This document shows, piece after piece, positions 8,638 to 16,222 of a stretch of DNA of 59,400 nt. The notes below the pieces were generated by a model that saw only the letters and a program-made list of their open reading frames with translations, was not told the DNA's origin and made no database searches. The stretch spans positions 1 to 59,400 of the forward strand of contig DATLBT010000051.1 of NCBI GenBank assembly GCA_035526825.1, written 5' to 3'. Source of the stretch: JACPFV01 sp035526825. Its GTDB lineage: Bacteria > Pseudomonadota > Gammaproteobacteria > Nevskiales > Nevskiaceae. The position numbers and the translations under genes are program-made. The first letter of the stretch is position 1; each line of letters opens with the position of its first letter.

Positions 8638-9651
8638 ATGGACACATTGCACCAATGGGTAATCGCCGCTTTCGGTCCCAACGTGGACTGGAAAACCCTG
8701 TTCCTCGCCGGCATGTCGCCGATCTTCCTGCTGACGTTCTTCGTCGAGTGGCGCGTGATGACCGGCCGCGGGCGCGCGTCGCAATTCCACTGGATGGAAG
8801 TCATCACCAACATCAGCCTCGGCGCCGCCTACCAGGTGGCCGAGGCGATCATGGCGTTCCTCTTCACCGCTGCGGCATTCATCTGGGTTTACCAGCACCG
8901 GCTGTTCGACATCCCGGTCAACGCGTGGACCGTGGTGCCGATCTTCATCATGGTGGAATTCTGCTACTACTGGTTCCACCGCAGCTCGCATCGCATCCGC
9001 TGGTTCTGGAGCGCGCACGTGCCGCACCACAGCGGCGAGGTGATGAACTTCACCACGGCGATGCGCCAGAGCATCCTCAACGCCTTCATCGGCATCTGGG
9101 TGTTCTACCTGCCGCCGGTGTGGCTTGGCGTGCCACCGGGCGTCATCGTGTTCATGCTGGCCGTGGACCTTGCCTACCAATACTTCGTGCACACGGAGGC
9201 CGTCGGCAAGCTGCCGGCCTGGTACGAGTACGTATTCGACACGCCGAGCAACCACCGCGTGCATCACGGTCGCAACCCGCAGTACATCGACAAGAACTAC
9301 GGCGGCGTGCTGATCATCTTCGACCGCTGGTTCGGGACTTACGAGCCGGAAGTGGAGAAGGTCGAGTACGGGGTGGTGCGGCAGGTGCGGTCGCGCAACT
9401 TTCTCGTGCTCAACGTGCACGAGTTCGTCGACATGATTCGTGACGTGGCCGCGCCGGGTCCGCTGTGGGAACGGTTGAAGCACCTGTGGAAGCCGCCGGA
9501 GTGGGAGCGGGCGGGGCATGTGCGGGTGGATACGTGGCCCACGCATCCGCCACGGCCGTGTCATTCCGAGCGGAGCGAGGAATCGCGTTCCGGAGTTAGT
9601 TGCCGATCTGCACGCGATCCCTCGCTGGCGCTCGGGATGACACGGGACTAG
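8638..9651 (+). CDS. Sterol desaturase / fatty acid hydroxylase family protein
   Basis: A 337-residue membrane di-iron enzyme. It has hydrophobic segments near residues 15-35, 65-90 and 130-165. Histidine clusters are HRSSHRIRWFWSAHVPHH (about 115-135) and NHRVHHGRN (about 205-213). The family hydroxylates or desaturates sterols, fatty acids or ether lipids; substrate is unknown here, and a role with the neighbouring desaturase and dehydrogenase is inferred. The last 30 or so residues (CHSERSEESRSG...DPSLALGMT) are the translation of a dispersed palindromic repeat, not family sequence, so the ancestral stop was lost or displaced. It overlaps recX by four bases at the convergent ends. Confidence 0.82.
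   Translation: MDTLHQWVIAAFGPNVDWKTLFLAGMSPIFLLTFFVEWRVMTGRGRASQFHWMEVITNISLGAAYQVAEAIMAFLFTAAAFIWVYQHRLFDIPVNAWTVVPIFIMVEFCYYWFHRSSHRIRWFWSAHVPHHSGEVMNFTTAMRQSILNAFIGIWVFYLPPVWLGVPPGVIVFMLAVDLAYQYFVHTEAVGKLPAWYEYVFDTPSNHRVHHGRNPQYIDKNYGGVLIIFDRWFGTYEPEVEKVEYGVVRQVRSRNFLVLNVHEFVDMIRDVAAPGPLWERLKHLWKPPEWERAGHVRVDTWPTHPPRPCHSERSEESRSGVSCRSARDPSLALGMTRD
9558..9643. repeat. CHSERSEES-type palindromic repeat inside the gene end
   Basis: Left arm GTGTCATTCCGAGCGGAGCG... (9558-9586) and right arm ending GCGCTCGGGATGACAC (9643) are near-complementary over about 30 bases around a 25-base loop. Read in the forward frame it gives the CHSERSEES peptide, which recurs in predicted proteins of many bacteria because this repeat invades gene ends. 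It spans the C-terminus of the sterol-desaturase gene and ends just before the recX stop, so it may serve as a bidirectional terminator between the two convergent genes. Confidence 0.85.
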
Positions 9652-10100
9652 TCCTCGACTTCGCCCTTCAACGCCGCCGCGATCTGGCCGCCGTCGAAGC
9701 CGCGCCCCTGCAGGTAACGGTAGTGCTTCGCGCGCTCAGCTGAGGTGTTCGGCAACGCGCCGAATTTTTTCTGGTGCGCCGCGATGGCGTGTTCACGCCA
9801 ATCGACCCCGGCTTCATCGAGCGCGGCGCGGATATCGTCGCGCGGAACGCCAGCCTGCTGCAGGTCGGACTGGATGCGCATCGGGCCGTAGCCCTGCGCC
9901 ACCCGTGACCGCACCAGCATGCCGGCATAACGCGCATCGCTCTGCCAGTCCTCGGACGCGGCGTGTGCGACCGCGGCGCTGGCGTCTTCCGGCGTGATGC
10001 CGCGCGCGGTGAGCTTGCGTGTGAGTTCGCGCGCGCTGTGCTCCCGGCGGGAAAGCAGCTTGAGGGCTTGGGTTTTGGGATCTAGCGGGCGCCGGGGCAT
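9648..10100 (-). CDS. recX: Regulatory protein RecX
   Basis: RecX binds the RecA filament and limits recombinase activity. The 150-residue product starting MPRRPLDPKTQALKLLSRRE has the tandem three-helix RecX repeats, including YGPMRIQSDLQQAGV and KHYRYLQGRGFDGGQIAAALK. It lies downstream of recA on the same strand, the usual order. The open frame extends about 77 codons upstream, but that part is a shadow of recA and of a repeat. The ATG at 10100 fits family length. A repeat tail AGGGTGAGGGG sits directly in front of this ATG and provides the ribosome-binding site. Confidence 0.92.
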   Translation of the reverse strand: MPRRPLDPKTQALKLLSRREHSARELTRKLTARGITPEDASAAVAHAASEDWQSDARYAGMLVRSRVAQGYGPMRIQSDLQQAGVPRDDIRAALDEAGVDWREHAIAAHQKKFGALPNTSAERAKHYRYLQGRGFDGGQIAAALKGEVED

Positions 10101-10101
10101 G

Positions 10102-10151
10102 CCCCTCACCCTAACCCGCTCCCCGCGCGAGAAGACGCGCGGGGAGCGGGG
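10102..10151 (-). repeat. Palindromic repeat with AGGGTGAGGGG tail before recX
   Basis: Read on the minus strand, a stem of CCCGCTCCCCGCGCG and its complement surrounds a short loop and ends in GGGTTAGGGTGAGGGG, one base before the recX ATG. It is the same family as 8596-8635: GC-rich stem, then a (T)AGGGTGAGGGG tail touching a start codon. Lying between recA and recX, the stem may dampen read-through while the tail supplies the Shine-Dalgarno. Confidence 0.8.
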
Positions 10152-10174
10152 ACAGGAAATCGCGGTGTGACGAC

Positions 10175-11221
<1,047 letters not shown>

Positions 11222-11319
11222 TTCAGTCCCCTTGGTTGGGTTTGTTGTTGTTGTTTTTGTGAGTTCATGGAGCGTGGCCATTATTCAGTTACTCCCGCGT
11301 GTTGAACAGTCTTGACGGA
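11222..11319 (-). promoter_or_regulatory. recA leader: CAA-rich untranslated region, no consensus LexA site
   Basis: On the minus strand this 98-base gap reads from the thpR stop into a stretch with TGAATAATGG (a possible -10 region). A C/A-only run of ACAAAAACAACAACAACAAA follows, then AAGGGGACTGAA and the GTG start. An unstructured CAA-rich leader favours ribosome loading. The expected SOS operator CTGT-N8-ACAG is absent; only an isolated ACAG half-site occurs at 11306-11309. Confidence 0.5.
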
Positions 11320-11844
11320 TCACTCGCGGGCATTCTGCAGGGGCCAGTGGCTCACCACGTGATACTCGGGACTGCGCACCAAGGCAAATTCGCGCACCGC
11401 CCAGCGGATCGGCTCGATCGGCACCGGGCGGATGCGGTCGGATACGTCGCGCAAGCACGTCACGTGCGGCACGAAGGCCTTTGCGTCCGGCGGCAGCCCG
11501 GCGCTGGCGACGGCCGCGCGCAGCTGCCCCGCCAGTTCGGCCAGCGGCTCGGGCACCTGCGTCGGCCCGGCCCAGAACGCGCGTGACCGGTAAAAGCAGC
11601 CGACCTGGTCGATCACGAGCTCGAACGACGGCACGCTGACTTTCGCCGCCGCGGCCCACAGCTTCGCGAATTGCGCCTCCGGCACGGCGCCGACGAACAG
11701 CAGCGTCAGGTGCGCGCGTTCCGGCGGCACCGCCGTGCCGACGAGCTTGCGCTGCCCGGCGACGCGGCTGGCAGCGTCGGTGATGCGCCGCGCCAGCGGT
11801 GGCTTGGGCCACAGCGCGAAAAAGAGCTGCTGGTCTTCGGCCAT
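11320..11844 (-). CDS. thpR: RNA 2',3'-cyclic phosphodiesterase (2H family)
   Basis: A 174-residue 2H phosphoesterase with the two signature motifs HLTL (residues 45-48) and HVTC (127-130). The family hydrolyses 2',3'-cyclic phosphate ends and was first seen as a 2'-5' RNA ligase in E. coli. The start MAEDQQLFFALWP at 11844 is chosen because it lies 13 bases after the pncC stop and matches homologues; the open frame further upstream only overlaps pncC. It is in the run pncC-thpR-recA-recX, all on the minus strand. Physiological substrate is uncertain. Confidence 0.87.
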   Translation of the reverse strand: MAEDQQLFFALWPKPPLARRITDAASRVAGQRKLVGTAVPPERAHLTLLFVGAVPEAQFAKLWAAAAKVSVPSFELVIDQVGCFYRSRAFWAGPTQVPEPLAELAGQLRAAVASAGLPPDAKAFVPHVTCLRDVSDRIRPVPIEPIRWAVREFALVRSPEYHVVSHWPLQNARE

Positions 11845-11857
11845 CAGGCGGTGGCCA

Positions 11858-12331
11858 TCAGGCGAGTCGCCGCAGCAGGCCCGCGATGGCGGCGTCGGCG
11901 GACGCTTCGCGGATCGCTTCGCGCGAGCCACCCAGCTGCAGCGCCTCGCTTTGCACCGCGCCGTCGCGCGATGCCCAGGCCAGCCAGACCAGCCCCACCG
12001 GCTTCTCCGGCGACCCGCCGCCGGGGCCGGCGATCCCTGTGATGGCCACGCCCCAATGCGCGGGCGTCATGACCATCAGCCCGCGAGCCATGGCCTCGGC
12101 GCACTCGCGACTGACCGCGCCGACTCGGTCGAGCACGTCCTGCGACACGCCCAGCAACTCGCGCTTGGAGGCGTTGGAGTAGGTCACGAAGCCGCGCTCG
12201 AACCAGGCCGAACTGCCGGCGATGTCGGTGATGCGCTTGGCCACCAAGCCGCCGGTGCAGGACTCGGCCACCGCCAGAAACGCCTGACGGGCGGTCAGCA
12301 GGCGGCCCAGTTCCTCGGTCGACGCGCGCAT
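11858..12331 (-). CDS. pncC: Nicotinamide-nucleotide amidase (CinA C-terminal type)
   Basis: Deamidates nicotinamide mononucleotide to nicotinate mononucleotide in NAD salvage. The 157-residue protein is a stand-alone CinA C-terminal domain, close to the E. coli PncC length. It contains AESCTGGLVAKRITDIAGSS and GVAITGIAGPGGGSPEKPVG, the conserved active-site segments. The ATG at 12331 (MRASTEELGRLL) is preferred to the longer open frame starting at 12382. It is divergent from petA and heads the group leading to thpR, recA and recX; a cinA-recA neighbourhood is common. Confidence 0.9.
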   Translation of the reverse strand: MRASTEELGRLLTARQAFLAVAESCTGGLVAKRITDIAGSSAWFERGFVTYSNASKRELLGVSQDVLDRVGAVSRECAEAMARGLMVMTPAHWGVAITGIAGPGGGSPEKPVGLVWLAWASRDGAVQSEALQLGGSREAIREASADAAIAGLLRRLA

Positions 12332-12385
12332 CGTAAGCACCTGTTCCGATTGCCCGATTGGGGGTTTTGCAGGCAACGGCAACTG

Positions 12386-12413
12386 TTCAAGGAAAGAGGT
12401 CCCACTTTATACT
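12386..12413 (+). promoter_or_regulatory. Candidate sigma-70 promoter for petABC
   Basis: TATACT at 12408-12413 is a good -10 hexamer, with TTCAAG at 12386-12391 as a weak -35 at 16-base spacing. It lies 53 bases before the petA ATG in the gap between the divergent pncC and petA genes, the only place a petABC-sspAB promoter could sit. Confidence 0.45.
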
Positions 12414-12465
12414 GTCGCCGCGAACGGGCTGGCTGGCGCATTCCAAAGAACGGGGAACGATTCAA

Positions 12466-13065
12466 ATGAGCAAAGAGGGCGTGGACGTCGGCCGCCGCCG
12501 ATTCCTGACGCTGAGCACCACCGTTGTCGGCGCCGTGGGCGCCGGCTTTGCCGCGGTGCCCTTCATCGCATCACTGCCGCCGAGCGAGCGCGCCAAGGCC
12601 TTGGGCGCGCCGGTGTCGATCGACATCAGCAAGCTCGAAGCGGGCCAGATGGTGGTCGCGGTATGGCGCCGCCAGCCGGTATGGGTCGTGCGCCGCACGC
12701 CGGAGATGATCGCCACGCTCGAGGCCGTCGCTGGCAATCTCGCCGATCCCGATTCCGAAGTCCCGCAGCAACCGGATTACATCAAGACTACCGGCGCCGC
12801 GCGAGCGCTGAAGCCGGAGTTCATGGTGCTCAAGGGCGTCTGCACGCACCTCGGCTGCTCGCCGAAGTTCCGGCCCGACGCGCCGGCGCCCGAGATCGCC
12901 GCCGACTGGAAGGGCGGCTTCTACTGCCCGTGCCACGGCTCCAAGTTCGACCTCGCCGGCCGGGTGTTCAAGGGCATGCCCGCGCCGACCAACCTGCCGG
13001 TCCCCCCGCACCGTTATGCGGACGACAAGACCATCGTCATCGGCGAAGACACGGGTGCCGCGTAA
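12466..13065 (+). CDS. petA: Ubiquinol-cytochrome c reductase, Rieske iron-sulfur subunit
   Basis: Electron-transfer subunit of the cytochrome bc1 complex. The 199-residue protein begins with a twin-arginine-like signal (GRRRFLTLSTTVVGAVGAGF) that doubles as the membrane anchor. The [2Fe-2S] cluster ligands are in CTHLGC (126-131) and CPCHGS (154-159). The ATG at 12466 is chosen over the longer open frame because it begins just before the Tat motif. It overlaps petB by one base (TAATG), so the subunits are translationally coupled. Confidence 0.96.
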   Translation: MSKEGVDVGRRRFLTLSTTVVGAVGAGFAAVPFIASLPPSERAKALGAPVSIDISKLEAGQMVVAVWRRQPVWVVRRTPEMIATLEAVAGNLADPDSEVPQQPDYIKTTGAARALKPEFMVLKGVCTHLGCSPKFRPDAPAPEIAADWKGGFYCPCHGSKFDLAGRVFKGMPAPTNLPVPPHRYADDKTIVIGEDTGAA

Positions 13066-14324
13066 TGGCCATCGTCCCGAATCCCCACAAGACCACCGGC
13101 TTCATCGGCTGGATCGACGACCGCTTCCCGCTGACGAAGATCTGGAAGGATCACATCAGCGAGTACTACGCGCCGAAGAACTTCAACTGGTGGTACACCT
13201 ACGGTTCGCTGGCGATGCTGGTGCTCGTTAACCAGCTGATCACCGGCATCTGGCTCGCGATGCACTTCAAGCCGGATGAAACGCTGGCGTTCGACTCGGT
13301 CGAATACATCATGCGCGACGTGCCCTGGGGCAACGTTTTGCGTTACCTGCATTCGACCGGCGCGAGCTTCTTCTTCATCGTCGTCTACCTGCACATGTTC
13401 CGCGGGCTGATGTACGGCTCGTCGCACAAGCCGCGCGAGCTCGTGTGGATCTTCGGCTGCCTCATCTACCTGGTGCTGATGGCCGAGGCCTTCTGCGGCT
13501 ACGTGCTGCCGTGGGGCAACATGAGCTACTGGGGCGCGCAGGTGATCATCAACCTGTTCGGCACGGTGCCCGTCATCGGCCAGACGCTGGTCGAGACGAT
13601 CCAGGGCGACTACACGCCGGCCGATGCGACGCTGAACCGCCTGTTCTCGCTGCACGTGGTGGCGCTGCCGTTCGTGCTGGTCGGCCTCGTTATCGCCCAC
13701 CTGATGGCGCTGCACGAGGTGGGTTCCAACAACCCTGACGGCGTGGACATCAAGAAGCACAAGGACCCGGCGACCGGCGTTCCGCTCGACGGCGTCGCCT
13801 TCCACCCGTATTACACGGTCAAGGACCTCGTCGGCGTCGCCGCCTTCCTGTTCGTGTTTTTCGCGGTGGTCTTCTTTGCGCCGGAGGGCGCCGGCTATTT
13901 CCTCGAGAAGCCGAATTTCACGCCTGCCAACCCGCTGTCGACACCCGAGCACATCACGCCCGCATGGTACTTCGGCGCCTTCTACGCGATGCTCCGCGCG
14001 GTGCCGTCGTTCTTCAACACGCAGATCTGGGGCGTCATCGTCATGTTCGGCGCGGTGCTGGTGCTGTTTTTCCTGCCGTGGCTCGACCGCAGCAAGGTGA
14101 AGTCGATCCGCTACCGGGGCCCGATCTTCAAGGTTGCGGTGGCGGTGTTCGCGGTGACGTTCGTCGGGTTGAACTGGCTCGGGATGCAGCCCACCAGCGA
14201 TCTGTACACCCAGCTGGCGCGCATCGGCACGGCGCTTTATTTCGCGTTCTTCCTTGCCATGCCCTGGTACAGCAAGATCGACAAGACCAAGCCTGTTCCG
14301 GACCGGGTGACCGATGGCCACTAA
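13065..14324 (+). CDS. petB: Ubiquinol-cytochrome c reductase, cytochrome b
   Basis: A 419-residue membrane protein with about eight transmembrane helices that holds both b hemes and the two quinone sites. Heme-ligand histidines are in RYLHSTGASFFFIVVYLHMF and SLHVVALPFVLVGLVIAHLM. The Qo-site tetrapeptide is PAWY (in EHITPAWYFGAFYAML), where mitochondria and alphaproteobacteria have PEWY; related proteobacteria also carry non-acidic variants. It sits between petA and petC, overlapping both. Confidence 0.96.
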   Translation: MAIVPNPHKTTGFIGWIDDRFPLTKIWKDHISEYYAPKNFNWWYTYGSLAMLVLVNQLITGIWLAMHFKPDETLAFDSVEYIMRDVPWGNVLRYLHSTGASFFFIVVYLHMFRGLMYGSSHKPRELVWIFGCLIYLVLMAEAFCGYVLPWGNMSYWGAQVIINLFGTVPVIGQTLVETIQGDYTPADATLNRLFSLHVVALPFVLVGLVIAHLMALHEVGSNNPDGVDIKKHKDPATGVPLDGVAFHPYYTVKDLVGVAAFLFVFFAVVFFAPEGAGYFLEKPNFTPANPLSTPEHITPAWYFGAFYAMLRAVPSFFNTQIWGVIVMFGAVLVLFFLPWLDRSKVKSIRYRGPIFKVAVAVFAVTFVGLNWLGMQPTSDLYTQLARIGTALYFAFFLAMPWYSKIDKTKPVPDRVTDGH

Positions 14325-15093
14325 CGTTGTCGTGAGGGCTTTCGTTGCGGCTGCGGTGCTCGGCGCAACGCTTCCCGTGCTGGCCTCCGGTGGCGGCGAC
14401 CTGCCGTTCTCGTTCAAACCCGATACCGGCAACATGGCTTCGCTGCAGCGCGGCGCGCGCAACTACATGAACTACTGCGCGGGTTGCCACTCGCTCAAGT
14501 ACCTGCGCTACAACCGCCTCGGCAAGGACCTCGAGATTCCCGAGGCCTCCTTGCGCCAGCACCTGATGTTCACCAGCGACAAGGTCGGCGACCACATCCT
14601 GTCGTCGATGCCGCGCGGCTCGCAGGACCCGACCGTGCCGTCGGATTCCGAGAAGTGGTTCGGGCGGGCACCGCCCGACCTGTCGCTGACCGCGCGCGAG
14701 CGGGGCCCTGACTGGATCTACAGTTACCTGTTGAGCTTCTACATCGATGCGTCGCGCGCCACCGGCGTCAACAACCTGGTGCTGCCGGGCGTGTCGATGC
14801 CGCACGTACTGGGTGACCTGCAGGGCTGGCAAAAGCATGTCGTCGAGGCGCCCACCGAGGGCGACCACGGTGGTGGCCACCACAAGCCGAAGCTCGAGAT
14901 CGTGATCAAGGGCGCGCTGACGCCCGCCGAGTACAAGGATTTCGTCGCTGACCTGACCAATTTCATGGTCTACGCCGCCGAGCCCGGCCGAAACCAGCGC
15001 ATCGCGCTGGGCGTGCCGGTGCTGGCCTTCACCGTGCTCTTCGGCCTTTTTGCCTGGCTGCTGAAGCGCGAATACTGGAAGGACGTCCACTGA
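14314..15093 (+). CDS. petC: Ubiquinol-cytochrome c reductase, cytochrome c1
   Basis: A 259-residue periplasmic cytochrome anchored by a C-terminal helix (ALGVPVLAFTVLFGLFAWLL). It has an N-terminal signal peptide ending near LPVLAS and one covalent heme site CAGCH (residues 55-59). The expected distal methionine ligand region is present in VLPGVSMPHVL. A His/Gly-rich insert (GDHGGGHHKPK) precedes the last helix region. It overlaps petB by 11 bases and accepts electrons from the Rieske subunit. Confidence 0.95.
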   Translation: MATNVVVRAFVAAAVLGATLPVLASGGGDLPFSFKPDTGNMASLQRGARNYMNYCAGCHSLKYLRYNRLGKDLEIPEASLRQHLMFTSDKVGDHILSSMPRGSQDPTVPSDSEKWFGRAPPDLSLTARERGPDWIYSYLLSFYIDASRATGVNNLVLPGVSMPHVLGDLQGWQKHVVEAPTEGDHGGGHHKPKLEIVIKGALTPAEYKDFVADLTNFMVYAAEPGRNQRIALGVPVLAFTVLFGLFAWLLKREYWKDVH

Positions 15094-15185
15094 GCACTCC
15101 AAAGCGGCCCCCTTCTTCGCCATCGCCGGCGCTCATCCCCGGCATTGCTGCGCCTGCGCGCGGCCCCAGCAAGATCAAGCCGCCG

Positions 15186-15815
15186 ATGCCCCCAGCGCTG
15201 ACGCGCGCCGGCATGACCGTGTATTGCTACCCGGACGACGTCGCCAGCCACTGGGTGCGCATCGTCGCGGCCGAGAAGGACATCGACGGTCTGTACCTCG
15301 AATTTCTCAAGCCCGGCGTCACTGCCGAGGATTTGCTGGTTCTCGACCCGTCGCACAGCGTGCCGACGCTGGCTGACCGCGAGGTGGTGCTGAACTCGCC
15401 GCGCATCATCGTGGAGTACCTCGACGAGCGTTATCCTCATCCGCCGCTGATGCCGGTTGAGCCGTCGGCGCGCGCCAAGCTTCGCCTGGCGCTGCACCGC
15501 ATCGAGCACGACGTGTTCCCGCAAGTCGAGGCGATCCGCGGCGGTACCGCGGCCGTCGCGCAGAAGGGTCGCAAGCAATTGCAGGAAAGCCTGCTCACGA
15601 TTTCCAACGTTTTTGCCGCCAAGAACTACTTCCTGTCCAGCGATTTCTCCTGCGTCGACGCGCTGTGGGCCGCGCTGCTCTGGCGCTTGCCCGCGCTGGG
15701 CGTGGACATCGGGACGAGCGCCGCCGGCAAGCCGATCCAGCGCTACGCCGAGCGGATCTTCAACCGTCACGCCTTCGCGCAGAGCCTGACCCCGGCCGAG
15801 CGCGCGCTGCGCTGA
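15186..15815 (+). CDS. sspA: Stringent starvation protein A
   Basis: A glutathione S-transferase-fold protein that binds RNA polymerase and adjusts transcription in stress. The product is 209 residues, starting MPPALTRAGMTVYCYPDDV, with the thioredoxin-like N-terminal half (SVPTLADREVVLNSPRIIVEYLDE) and a helical C-terminal half. The next ATG at 15213 gives a start closer to homologues, so the true N-terminus could be nine residues shorter. The petABC-sspA-sspB order is widespread in beta- and gammaproteobacteria. Confidence 0.9.
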   Translation: MPPALTRAGMTVYCYPDDVASHWVRIVAAEKDIDGLYLEFLKPGVTAEDLLVLDPSHSVPTLADREVVLNSPRIIVEYLDERYPHPPLMPVEPSARAKLRLALHRIEHDVFPQVEAIRGGTAAVAQKGRKQLQESLLTISNVFAAKNYFLSSDFSCVDALWAALLWRLPALGVDIGTSAAGKPIQRYAERIFNRHAFAQSLTPAERALR

Positions 15816-15823
15816 AAGCCGCC

Positions 15824-16216
15824 GTGGCGAAGTCACGCCGCCCGTACCTCATCCGCGCGGTCTACGACTGGGCCGCGGACAACGGCTACACCCCGCACCT
15901 GCTGATCGCCGCTGATGCCGAGGGCGTGACGGTCCCGCGCGAGTACGTCAAGGAAGGCCGCATCACGCTGAACATCAGCCCGATGGCGGTGCAGAACCTG
16001 GACCTCAAGCGCGATCCCATCCAATTCTTCGCGCGCTTCGGTGGCCAGCCGTTCAACGTGCAGGTGCCCAGCGGCGCAGTGATCGCGATATTCGCGCGCG
16101 AGAACGGCGAGGGCCATGTATTCGGGGAGATCGAGCCGACCGATCCATCCGGCAAGTCGGACACGCCGCAGCCGCCACCGCCGAGCGGAAAACCCAAGCT
16201 CAGGGTCGTCAAATAG
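15824..16216 (+). CDS. sspB: ClpXP adaptor SspB
   Basis: SspB delivers ssrA-tagged peptides to ClpXP. The 130-residue product starting at GTG 15824 contains the dimeric SspB core (RPYLIRAVYDWAADNGYTPH, RITLNISPMAVQNLDL, VNVQVP-like FNVQVPSGAVIAIFARENG). It has a proline-rich linker and a basic C-terminal tail (KPKLRVVK), the ClpX-binding module. It lies eight bases after sspA. The stop codon TAG is part of the small palindrome TAGGGACCCCTA, which also contains the stop of the convergent dehydrogenase. Confidence 0.93.
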   Translation: MAKSRRPYLIRAVYDWAADNGYTPHLLIAADAEGVTVPREYVKEGRITLNISPMAVQNLDLKRDPIQFFARFGGQPFNVQVPSGAVIAIFARENGEGHVFGEIEPTDPSGKSDTPQPPPPSGKPKLRVVK

Positions 16217-16222
16217 GGACCC

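Noticed and set aside
9558..9643. CRISPR array or toxin-antitoxin locus around the repeats
   Set aside because: There are no regularly spaced direct repeats with unique spacers, no cas genes, and no small paired genes.
11281..11281. ATG at 11281 as the recA start
   Set aside because: It lacks a ribosome site and adds a Thr/Lys/Asn-rich tail unknown in RecA. The GTG at 11221 has AAGGGG at good spacing.
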